From assembly GCA_018065745.1 (NCBI GenBank), contig JAGHSS010000339.1, positions 1 to 5,872 on the forward strand: 5,872 nt of DNA, given 5' to 3'. Under the pieces are notes generated by a model. It had not been told where the DNA came from. It did not search any database and was given only the letters and a program-made list of their open reading frames with translations. Shown piece by piece: positions 1 through 5,825 of the stretch. Position numbers and translations under genes: made by a program. This DNA is from Candidatus Neoflavobacterium equi. GTDB taxonomy: Bacteria; Bacteroidota; Bacteroidia; Flavobacteriales; Flavobacteriaceae. Positions within the stretch are counted from its first letter, which is position 1, and each line of letters begins with the position of its first letter.

Positions 1-8
1 CATTAAAT

Positions 9-1562
9 ATGAGTGACTTTAATATTTTATGGGTTGACGATGAAATTGACCTATTAAAACCACATATACTTTTTTTAGAAAACAAAGGCTACAAAATAAC
101 CAAATCCAACAATGGACAAGATGCCATTGATTTATTCAAGACAAATAATTTTGACTTGGTGATGTTAGACGAAAACATGCCAGGACTTAGTGGCTTGGAA
201 ACTTTGTCAGAAATAAAAGAACTCAAAAGCGCTACACCCATAATTATGATCACCAAAAGTGAAGAAGAATTTATTATGGAAGAAGCTATTGGTGCCAAAA
301 TTGCAGACTATCTGATCAAACCAGTAAATCCAAATCAAATATTGTTGAGTCTAAAGAAAAATTTAGATCACAGCAGATTGATCTCCCAAAAAACATCCCT
401 TGACTTTCAAAAAGAGTTTAGAAACATCTCTTTGGAATTGGCGCAAGTAGATACGTATGAAGAATGGGTTGAACTGTATAAAAAATTGATTTTTTGGGAA
501 ATGCAACTTGAGAGTATCAAGGATCAAGGGATGGTTCAAATTTTGGAAAGTCAAAAGACAGAAGCTAATTTTAAGTTTGGTAAATTCATTGAGAAAAACT
601 ATGAAAATTGGTTTACTGAGAATGCAGATAAACCGGTTCTTTCACATGAAATATTCAGAAAATATGTAGTCCCGTCATTGAGAAAGGACGACAAACCTGT
701 TATGTTCATCGTCATCGATAATTTGAGATACGACCAATGGAAATCATTTGAGTCAGAAGTTCAAAACTATTACAAGCTGGAAGAAGAACACGCCTATTAT
801 TCCATACTACCCACTGCAACCCAATATGCAAGAAATGCGATATTTTCTGGATTAACTCCGCTTGAAATGGAAAAAAAACATCCGGAATATTGGAAAAATG
901 ACGTTGAAGAAGGTGGTAAAAACTTATATGAAAGTGAATTTCTTCAAGAGCAATTGAAAAGATTGCGCATGGACATTAAACAAGAATATTATAAAATCAC
1001 AAACCAAAAGGACGGCAAAAAATTGTTGGATAATTTCAATGCCTTAAAAGCAAATAAATTAACAACGGTTGTCTATAATTTTGTTGACATGATCTCTCAT
1101 GCAAAGACAGAAATGGAAGTCATCAAAGAACTTGCTTCTAATGATAAAGCCTACCGTTCTTTGACCTTGAGTTGGTTCATAAATTCACCGCTGATAGAAT
1201 TGATCAAACTGGCGCAAAAAAATGGTTTCAGATTGATATTGACTACAGATCACGGAACCATAAATTGTAAAAATCCTTCAAAAGTCATTGGAGATAAAAA
1301 CACTTCTTTGAACCTGAGATATAAGACGGGTAAGAGTTTGACCTATGAAGACAAGGAAGTTTTTGCAATCAAAGATCCCAAGAAAGTAGGCCTTCCTAGC
1401 ATCAATATGAGCAGCTCCTATATCTTTGCTAAGAATGATTTATTTTTAGCCTATGTCAACAATTTCAATCACTATGTCAGCTATTATAAAAATACCTATC
1501 AACACGGTGGAATTTCCTTGGAAGAAATGATCATTCCCTTCCTTATATTTGAGCCAAAATAA
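9..1562 (+). CDS. porX: PorX: response regulator with PglZ (alkaline-phosphatase-fold) output domain, type IX secretion regulator
   Basis: This is a cytoplasmic two-component regulator. In studied Bacteroidota, PorX works with the sensor kinase PorY and the ECF factor SigP to control type IX secretion genes, and its effector domain is reported to be a zinc-dependent phosphodiesterase acting on oligonucleotides. Residues 1-120 form a receiver domain with acidic pair D10/D11, phospho-acceptor D54 (in DENMP), switch T82 and K104 (in IKP). A helical linker covers about 125-220. The PglZ domain runs from about 228 to the end. Its metal and catalytic candidates are all present: D237 (VIDNLRYDQW), T271 (TATQYAR), D360 and H364 (FVDMISH), D414/H415 (TTDHG) and H499 (YQHGG). 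The 517-residue length is typical for PorX and the frame is intact. Only eight bases lie upstream, so neither promoter nor upstream neighbour can be judged. The protein lacks the DNA-binding domain usual in response regulators, which is normal for PorX. The domain assignment is firm; the secretion role is taken from homologues. Confidence 0.95.
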   Translation: MSDFNILWVDDEIDLLKPHILFLENKGYKITKSNNGQDAIDLFKTNNFDLVMLDENMPGLSGLETLSEIKELKSATPIIMITKSEEEFIMEEAIGAKIADYLIKPVNPNQILLSLKKNLDHSRLISQKTSLDFQKEFRNISLELAQVDTYEEWVELYKKLIFWEMQLESIKDQGMVQILESQKTEANFKFGKFIEKNYENWFTENADKPVLSHEIFRKYVVPSLRKDDKPVMFIVIDNLRYDQWKSFESEVQNYYKLEEEHAYYSILPTATQYARNAIFSGLTPLEMEKKHPEYWKNDVEEGGKNLYESEFLQEQLKRLRMDIKQEYYKITNQKDGKKLLDNFNALKANKLTTVVYNFVDMISHAKTEMEVIKELASNDKAYRSLTLSWFINSPLIELIKLAQKNGFRLILTTDHGTINCKNPSKVIGDKNTSLNLRYKTGKSLTYEDKEVFAIKDPKKVGLPSINMSSSYIFAKNDLFLAYVNNFNHYVSYYKNTYQHGGISLEEMIIPFLIFEPK

Positions 1563-1571
1563 ATATATTTG
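1544..1571 (+). promoter_or_regulatory. Two TATATTTG boxes, candidate internal promoter for tsaE-ald
   Basis: The octamer TATATTTG occurs at 1544-1551, inside the last codons of porX, and again at 1564-1571 in the porX-tsaE gap. The two copies are exactly 20 bases apart, start to start. Both fit the TAnnTTTG -7 consensus. The first has a TTG (1518-1520) 23 bases upstream, at the long end of the allowed spacing; the second has no properly spaced -33 element. Either could start a tsaE-ald transcript independent of porX. Confidence 0.3.
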
Positions 1572-1590
1572 ACAAAATAAATGTACTCTT

Positions 1591-1998
1591 ATGGAAATGA
1601 TTTTTTCGCTTGAAGAAATAGATGCAGTGGCAAAGACAGTTGTGGAACATTTATCACAGAAAGTTGTCCTTTTTCACGCGGATATGGGCGCTGGTAAAAC
1701 CACTTTGATTAAACATATAAGTAAGCAATTGGGAATTGACGACATGACGTCAAGCCCTACCTTTTCTATTGTCAATGAATACAGAGCAACTAATGGAACC
1801 CAGGTGTTTCACTTTGATTTGTATCGTTTAAATTCTGAAGAAGAGGCTTATGATTTTGGTATAGAAGAATACCTGTATTCAGGGGAATGGTGTTTCATTG
1901 AATGGCCAGAAAAAACCCCAAATTTAATTCCTAATGAACACCAACAAATCAATTTGACGGTGCTTCAAAACGGCAAGAGAAAACTAACTTTATTTTAA
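1591..1998 (+). CDS. tsaE: TsaE: tRNA threonylcarbamoyladenosine (t6A37) biosynthesis ATPase
   Basis: TsaE is the small P-loop ATPase that works with TsaB and TsaD to place threonylcarbamoyl on A37 of ANN-decoding tRNAs. At 135 residues the protein has normal family length. The Walker A loop GAGKTT lies at 33-38. The switch-like SSPTFSIVNEY segment is at 54-64, the HFDLYR motif (D76, R79) follows, and the EWPEK motif (E104, W105) is at 104-108; D76 and E104 are the expected metal and nucleotide ligands. The ATG at 1591 is used here, but the ATG two codons later at 1597 would also leave the fold intact. No clear Shine-Dalgarno sequence precedes either, as is usual in Bacteroidota. It starts 28 bases after porX and ends 13 bases before alanine dehydrogenase, so the three may share a transcript. 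The other t6A genes are not in this window. Confidence 0.95.
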   Translation: MEMIFSLEEIDAVAKTVVEHLSQKVVLFHADMGAGKTTLIKHISKQLGIDDMTSSPTFSIVNEYRATNGTQVFHFDLYRLNSEEEAYDFGIEEYLYSGEWCFIEWPEKTPNLIPNEHQQINLTVLQNGKRKLTLF

Positions 1999-2011
1999 TT
2001 GAATTTATACT

Positions 2012-3202
2012 ATGTCCTTTTCATCATTTGCAGCTGGATTTCTTCCTTTGGAAGAAAAATTGGAAATCATACGTTCTAAAAGCAATCTATATATAGGAAT
2101 TCCAAAAGAAACCTCCTATCAAGAAAAGAGAATTGCTCTGACTCCTGACAGCGTGCAAACTATGATTGCTCATGGACATCGAGTACTGATTGAATCTGGT
2201 GCTGGATTAGATGCAACTTTTGAAGATGCAGATTATGTAAAAGCTGGAGCAGAAATTACTAAGGACACTGCTAAAGTACTTGGTTGTCCCATTATTTTGA
2301 AGATTGAACCGTTGACACTTTCAGAAATTGAACATGTACAACCCAAATCAATCGTCATTTCAGCTATTCAAATAAAAACCCAATCTAAGGGATATTTTGA
2401 AAAAATCGCTCAAAAGAAAATAATCGCTTTGGCTTATGAATTTATTCAAGATACAGATGGTTGCTATCCCTGCGTACGTGCTTTAAGCGAAATTGCGGGT
2501 ACAGCATCCATATTGATTGCATCAGAACTCATGATAAACAATCCAGTTGCCAGAGGCATGCTGTTAGGTAATATCACGGGGGTAAGACCAACTGAAGTTG
2601 TGGTTTTAGGCGCGGGAACTGTAGCGGAATACGCTGTTAAAACGGCCTTGGCCTTGGGGGCATCTGTCAAAGTTTTTGACAATTCCATAACCAAATTGAG
2701 AAGATTACAAAATAACATCAACCAACGCATATACACATCAACCCTTCAGGAAAAAGCACTTTTAAAAGCGCTGATGAGATGTGATGTGGCCATTGGCGCG
2801 GTTAGAGGACAAAACAGAGCTCCAATTGTCGTGACGCAAACCATGATGGAACACATGAAAAAAGGAGCCATTATTGTAGATGTCAGCATTGATACGGGTG
2901 GCTGCTTTGAAAGTTCAGAAATCACAACGCACGACCATCCCTTTTTCATCAAAAATGACGTCATTCACTATGGAGTACCCAATATTCCTTCAAGATATGC
3001 ACGCACTTCTTCCATGTCAATCAGCAATATGATTGAACCTATACTTTTGGAAATTGCTGAAAATGGTGGGGTAGAAAATTCCATCAAACACAATCCAGGA
3101 GTTCGTGAAGGGGTTTATTGCTATTATGGAATCATGACAAAGAAATCTATAGCTGATTGGTTTGAACTGAATTATAGAGACATCAATTTAATCGTATTCT
3201 AA
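2012..3202 (+). CDS. ald: Alanine dehydrogenase, Bacteroidota-type (AlaDH/PntA family)
   Basis: The protein belongs to the alanine dehydrogenase/transhydrogenase-alpha family, whose alanine dehydrogenases convert L-alanine and NAD+ to pyruvate, ammonia and NADH in the cytoplasm. Compared with Bacillus-type enzymes it has about 27 extra residues at the N-terminus. The N-terminal catalytic domain begins with GIPKETSYQEKR (29-40), where R40 matches the substrate-binding arginine; K97 in LKIEP matches the conserved active-site lysine. The NAD domain carries VVVLGAGTVAEYA (196-208), with D223 at the end of the next strand, a position that usually selects NAD over NADP. D294 in VDVSIDTGGC matches the catalytic aspartate, and YGVPNIPSRYARTSS (320-334) matches the conserved YGVxNxP segment. 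Two departures are visible: the usual active-site histidine (THLHLA-like segment) aligns with Q120 in SAIQIK, and the third glycine of GxGxxG is A205. The alignment was done by eye. Family membership is secure; the exact reaction is inferred. It sits 13 bases after tsaE. Confidence 0.9.
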   Translation: MSFSSFAAGFLPLEEKLEIIRSKSNLYIGIPKETSYQEKRIALTPDSVQTMIAHGHRVLIESGAGLDATFEDADYVKAGAEITKDTAKVLGCPIILKIEPLTLSEIEHVQPKSIVISAIQIKTQSKGYFEKIAQKKIIALAYEFIQDTDGCYPCVRALSEIAGTASILIASELMINNPVARGMLLGNITGVRPTEVVVLGAGTVAEYAVKTALALGASVKVFDNSITKLRRLQNNINQRIYTSTLQEKALLKALMRCDVAIGAVRGQNRAPIVVTQTMMEHMKKGAIIVDVSIDTGGCFESSEITTHDHPFFIKNDVIHYGVPNIPSRYARTSSMSISNMIEPILLEIAENGGVENSIKHNPGVREGVYCYYGIMTKKSIADWFELNYRDINLIVF

Positions 3203-3212
3203 AATAAATACG

Positions 3213-3220
3213 TAATTTTG
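3213..3220 (+). promoter_or_regulatory. Candidate -7 promoter element before the DUF4258-type gene
   Basis: TAATTTTG is a perfect match to the Bacteroidota primary-sigma -7 consensus TAnnTTTG. It lies in the 32-base gap after ald and ends 14 bases before the ATG, which would give a leader of only about 8 bases. No good -33 TTTG is visible at the usual spacing; the nearest candidate is TTTA at 3187-3190. In AT-rich DNA such matches can arise by chance. Confidence 0.4.
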
Positions 3221-3234
3221 CAAAAAAAATAATA

Positions 3235-3612
3235 ATGAAATTTACACAACGTCTAGCATATTATTTATTCGGACTTTTATTTGGTGGGATTTTCGTTTAC
3301 TTCTTGTTGAACAAAAAAGGAACGGAATCTTTTTGCTACTTGCCAAATTGTCGCGTTTTAAAAGACATTAGAAACAAACCATACCACGTGTCTCCAGAAG
3401 CACAAAACACCTTAAAAGAAGGTTGGGTAGCCCAAGAAGACATTAAAAATTCTCTTGAATTTGGTGATGTAGATTTTTCTAAGAGTAATTTGCCTATGGA
3501 AAACGGTAAGTTATACACCATTGAAGGTAGAAATGCTGCCAATCAAGACATCATTATTGAAATGATCAATTACAAGGATAAGGTTGTATTGAAAAGCGTT
3601 ACTAAAAAATAA
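3235..3612 (+). CDS. Small membrane-anchored DUF4258-type protein
   Basis: This 125-residue protein starts with a short basic stretch (MKFTQR) and one hydrophobic segment at about residues 8-25 (YYLFGLLFGGIFVYFLL). Basic residues (NKK) and a soluble part of about 100 residues follow. It could be a single-pass anchor or an uncleaved signal; there is no lipobox. Two cysteines, C34 and C39, sit just after the membrane segment in FCYLPNCRVL. The C-terminal part (YTIEGRNAANQDIIIEM... VVLKSV) has the alternating strand pattern of the small DUF4258 fold. I recall similar proteins next to alanine dehydrogenase in other Flavobacteriia, but that is from memory. Its function is unknown. The gene starts 32 bases after ald, has a good -7 box of its own directly upstream, and is followed by a strong terminator, so it is the last gene of the plus-strand block. 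Confidence 0.8.
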   Translation: MKFTQRLAYYLFGLLFGGIFVYFLLNKKGTESFCYLPNCRVLKDIRNKPYHVSPEAQNTLKEGWVAQEDIKNSLEFGDVDFSKSNLPMENGKLYTIEGRNAANQDIIIEMINYKDKVVLKSVTKK

Positions 3613-3630
3613 TTTTCTATCTCAATAGAA
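3604..3630 (-). terminator. Candidate minus-strand terminator overlapping the plus-strand one
   Basis: Read on the minus strand, TTCTAT (3630-3625) and ATAGAA (3620-3615) form a perfect six-base-pair stem around a four-base TGAG loop. It is followed by AATTATTTTTT (3614-3604). The U-tract is encoded by the last lysine codons of the convergent plus-strand gene. The stem is AT-rich and weak on its own. It would follow the large hairpin in a transcript reading out of the DUF2461 gene. Confidence 0.4.
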
Positions 3631-3666
3631 TGCCCCCAAAAGGTTCTTACTTTTTGGGGGCATTTT
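3627..3666 (+). terminator. Strong intrinsic terminator closing the plus-strand gene block
   Basis: An inverted repeat pairs 3629-3641 (AATGCCCCCAAAA) with 3652-3664 (TTTTGGGGGCATT). This gives 13 perfect base pairs with five consecutive C-G pairs, and weaker pairs extend it to 3627/3666. The loop is about ten bases and the sequence runs on into TTTTATATTTATTT on the plus strand. It lies 15 bases after the DUF4258-type stop codon. It also lies about 30 bases beyond the stop of the convergent DUF2461 gene. Confidence 0.88.
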
Positions 3667-3695
3667 ATATTTATTTCTACGCTTATTAAATCCTA

Positions 3696-4370
3696 TTATT
3701 CAATCGCAGCTCCGTTGGCATCAGTTGTCAATACATCTGTCATATAATCAAAGAAGGGTTGCAAGGCTAAAAAACCACGAATAACCTGCTTTGCAAAATC
3801 AGGTTTCAGTATCTCCTCATCTGTATAAAATTTCATGGCTAAAAATTGTTTGTGTCTCAACAAGTCAATAGCTTCATGCTCTTTATCAAATCCCTTTGGT
3901 GCCGTTTTTAATTTATCTCCACTCAAAACGCCAAATTCTGAAACAAAATCAGGATGTGCTAATATAGCTCGGAGTTCACTTGGATCTCTAGCTATGTCTT
4001 TTCTGATACGCAACAGATCTGCTGCGTCTGGTTCCCAAAATCCACCGCCAACAAAACTGTGCCCTCCAGGTTCAATATTTAAATAATACCCACCTCTCAA
4101 TTTGGGCTTACTTCTGGCAATGTGAAGTCCAAAATAATTTTTATAAGGAAGTTTGTTTTTAGAGAAACGTACGTCTCTGTAAATTCTATGTATGTGTATG
4201 GGTGCCAAATCATCGTGCATTTCCATCTCTTCATAAATAGATCTGAAAAAATCTTTTACATCTCCAAAAACACGATCAAATACTGGCTTTTGATCTGCAA
4301 ACCAAACTCTGTTGTTATTTTCTTCCAAAGCTTGCAGAAATGTCAGGCTTTCTTTGTTTAACTTTTTCAT
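3696..4370 (-). CDS. DUF2461 (TIGR02453) family protein
   Basis: This 224-residue soluble protein matches the DUF2461 family in length and motifs. The N-terminus has the typical LTFLQALEENNNRVWFADQK segment (9-28), normally NNNREWF in the family. The signature HRIYRDVRFSKNKLPYK lies at 61-77 and is followed by NYFGLHIA. The GGYYLNIEPGGHSFVGGGFW segment (93-112) is the second conserved block, and a basic, helical C-terminal part follows. There is no signal peptide or membrane segment, so it should be cytoplasmic. The family's biochemical role is not known to me, and no catalytic residues can be named with confidence. Its start codon overlaps the stop of the upstream glycosylase gene by four bases (ATGA), implying translational coupling. 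The final residues (TTDANGAAIE) look unstructured. The frame is intact. Confidence 0.92.
   Translation of the reverse strand: MKKLNKESLTFLQALEENNNRVWFADQKPVFDRVFGDVKDFFRSIYEEMEMHDDLAPIHIHRIYRDVRFSKNKLPYKNYFGLHIARSKPKLRGGYYLNIEPGGHSFVGGGFWEPDAADLLRIRKDIARDPSELRAILAHPDFVSEFGVLSGDKLKTAPKGFDKEHEAIDLLRHKQFLAMKFYTDEEILKPDFAKQVIRGFLALQPFFDYMTDVLTTDANGAAIE
4367..4370 (-). other. ATGA stop-start overlap coupling glycosylase and DUF2461
   Basis: On the minus strand the last glycosylase codons read AAA TAT ATA TGA, and the A before TGA begins the ATG of the DUF2461 gene. This four-base overlap is the classic arrangement for translational reinitiation. It fixes the DUF2461 start, because no independent ribosome-binding site is seen. 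Confidence 0.85.
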
Positions 4371-4849
4371 ATATATTTTTTTATTTCAGACCATTTGGCC
4401 TTTTTTTCTTGATAAGGCATGCGTGCATATACGCCACTAGTGGACGGCATGGTTAAGTAGGTAATTTCACTTGAATGTTCCATTTTTTTAAAATACAATT
4501 TGGATGCGTTGGCACTTGAAAATACAACTGTTTTAAGCTCCTTATATTGCCTTAACAAAGCTGGAATGTCGTTGTATAGAATATTAGATATTGAAGTATC
4601 CAAACTCCCCTTTCGCTCGCAACTTTTAATGACATCCCAAAGTCCAATGTGATGTTTTTTCAATACCAAAAGACGATCCTGATACCCCAACTCCGGGTCT
4701 GTTTCTAATATTTCAGACATTATTTGCCAAAATTTATTTTGCTTATTCCCATAATAGGCCACCTCACTCAAGGAAATTTCACTTGGCATTGTACCCAATA
4801 TCAAGACTTTAGCATCTGATGCAATAATTGGAGGTAAACCATGTATCAT
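4367..4849 (-). CDS. Uracil/hypoxanthine-DNA glycosylase, UDG superfamily family-6-like (DNA-deoxyinosine glycosylase)
   Basis: The protein is predicted to remove deaminated bases, probably hypoxanthine and perhaps uracil, from DNA as the first step of base excision repair. At 160 residues it is typical of this small family. It opens with GLPPIIASDAKVLILGTMPSE (4-24), where GTMPSE is UDG motif 1. Next comes YYGNKQNKFW (32-41), the family hallmark; N35 and N38 are candidates for the catalytic asparagine described in family 6. GLWDVIKSCERKGSLDTSI (69-87) is the central conserved block. MPSTSGVYAR (134-143) corresponds to the C-terminal DNA-intercalating motif, usually LPSTSPA; here GVY replaces PAN-like residues. 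The gene is the first of a two-gene operon with the DUF2461 protein, whose ATG overlaps its TGA. Its upstream region is shared with a divergent gene. The superfamily is clear; the preferred substrate is inferred. Confidence 0.87.
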   Translation of the reverse strand: MIHGLPPIIASDAKVLILGTMPSEISLSEVAYYGNKQNKFWQIMSEILETDPELGYQDRLLVLKKHHIGLWDVIKSCERKGSLDTSISNILYNDIPALLRQYKELKTVVFSSANASKLYFKKMEHSSEITYLTMPSTSGVYARMPYQEKKAKWSEIKKYI

Positions 4850-4934
4850 ATTTAAATTTTTGAAAACAGCTCAAAATTCCCATTTCCTTCCCAATTCTCA
4901 CTTTACTTTTGATCCATAATTAAAAAGAAAGATA
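4850..4934. promoter_or_regulatory. Divergent intergenic region with a plus-strand -7 box
   Basis: This 85-base gap separates the divergent glycosylase operon from the outer-membrane protein gene. On the plus strand TACTTTTG (4904-4911) matches TAnnTTTG exactly and leaves a leader of roughly 17 bases. A TTTC (4883-4886) lies 17 bases upstream as a poor -33 candidate. An A/G-rich stretch, AAAAAGAAAGATA, precedes the ATG instead of a clear Shine-Dalgarno. On the minus strand the best box is GAATTTTG (4879-4872), one mismatch from consensus, with no -33 at normal spacing. Confidence 0.45.
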
Positions 4935-5825
4935 ATGAATAAGATTGTTGCATTAGGAATCTTTACCGCTTTGAGTTTTAATATCAACGCTCAAACTGCT
5001 GATACTACAAAATTACAAAATATAAATAACTTAAAATCTGATCAGCTCGATCCAAAAGAACTTGCTGTTAATCCATTAAAAGACACCAATGAATTGCCTT
5101 TGAAAATTCATCACGCTGAGCCTTTGTACATTGATTTAATCAGAGATTTGGGCGCTAGAAAAGGTGAAAAAGAATTTAATGTAGGTTTTGGAGTTGCTGA
5201 CAAAAAAACACATTATGAATACAACGGTTTCATTGAATATGAGTTTGCGGTAGCAGATCGTTTGGGGTTGGAAATTGAAGTGCCATTCAGCTTTAACAAA
5301 GCAACAGATGGTTTCACTGGAGCGATACCTAACAACAAAATAGAAGGGTTGAAATTAGCAACCCAATACACCTTTTTAGTTTCTGAAAAATACCAAACAT
5401 CATTGGCTATTGGATACATACACGAATTTGAATTTCAAAGTTTTAAAACCATGAAACATCAAAACAAAGTGTTTGAAGGCATGTCTTTAAATCCTATTTT
5501 TATAGCAGCTAAAAAATGGGGTGATTTCCACACCTTGTTGTATACAGGTCCTGTGTTTGAACAAAGCTTTGAATCTAAAAACATGAAAACTTCAGGTTTG
5601 GTCAACTTCAGTTTACACTATGTTATTCCAAATACAAAACATTTCTTGGGGCTTGAAAACAATATGGAAATTCACGGGGATCGTTTTGAATATGTTTTAA
5701 GACCACAATTTAAAATTTCTTTACAAGACAACTTAGCGATCGGATTTATGGCTGGAGTTCCCTTAAAAAGTCAAGACATGAAAATGGATTGTATGACCCG
5801 TGTGATTTGGGAACCTAATTTTTAA
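4935..5825 (+). CDS. Secreted, probable beta-barrel outer-membrane protein with conserved HAEPLYIDLIRD segment (uncharacterised Bacteroidota family)
   Basis: The 296-residue protein begins with a Sec signal peptide, MNKIVALGIFTALSFNINAQ, with likely cleavage after A19 or Q20. A polar linker follows to about residue 58. HAEPLYIDLIRD (60-71) and LGARKGEKE (72-80) form a strongly conserved block recalled from many Bacteroidota proteins. From about 82 onward the sequence alternates short amphipathic strands and turns (EFNVGFGV, YNGFIEYEFAVADRLGLEIEVPFSF, TSLAIGYIHEFEF, HTLLYTGPVFEQ, LRPQFKISL, LAIGFMAGVPL), consistent with an outer-membrane barrel, and it ends in VIWEPNF with a terminal aromatic typical of barrel proteins. 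There is no type IX C-terminal sorting domain. Relatives, as I recall, are sometimes labelled phosphoribosylformylglycinamidine synthase, which nothing here supports. The function is unknown. It has its own candidate promoter and is divergent from the glycosylase gene. Confidence 0.82.
   Translation: MNKIVALGIFTALSFNINAQTADTTKLQNINNLKSDQLDPKELAVNPLKDTNELPLKIHHAEPLYIDLIRDLGARKGEKEFNVGFGVADKKTHYEYNGFIEYEFAVADRLGLEIEVPFSFNKATDGFTGAIPNNKIEGLKLATQYTFLVSEKYQTSLAIGYIHEFEFQSFKTMKHQNKVFEGMSLNPIFIAAKKWGDFHTLLYTGPVFEQSFESKNMKTSGLVNFSLHYVIPNTKHFLGLENNMEIHGDRFEYVLRPQFKISLQDNLAIGFMAGVPLKSQDMKMDCMTRVIWEPNF

Noticed and set aside
89..554. Minus-strand open frames (89-298 and 363-554) inside porX
   Set aside because: They are antisense to the receiver and linker regions and have no supporting motif or start context.
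2464..2964. Minus-strand open frames (2464-2736 and 2746-2964) inside alanine dehydrogenase
   Set aside because: They are antisense to a conserved coding frame with intact motifs and show no protein-like domain pattern.
3835..4361. Two plus-strand open frames (3835-4086 and 4122-4361) antisense to the DUF2461 gene
   Set aside because: They lie wholly within a well-supported minus-strand gene, have low-complexity cysteine- and serine-rich or hydrophobic translations, and match no family I recognise.
4935..5825. Annotation of the last gene as phosphoribosylformylglycinamidine synthase
   Set aside because: The protein has a signal peptide, is far too short, and has no ATP-grasp-like or glutaminase motifs; the name appears to spread by misannotation of relatives.
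4935..5825. Type IX secretion cargo, given porX in the window
   Set aside because: The C-terminus lacks the sorting-domain pattern and instead ends like a membrane barrel in WEPNF.
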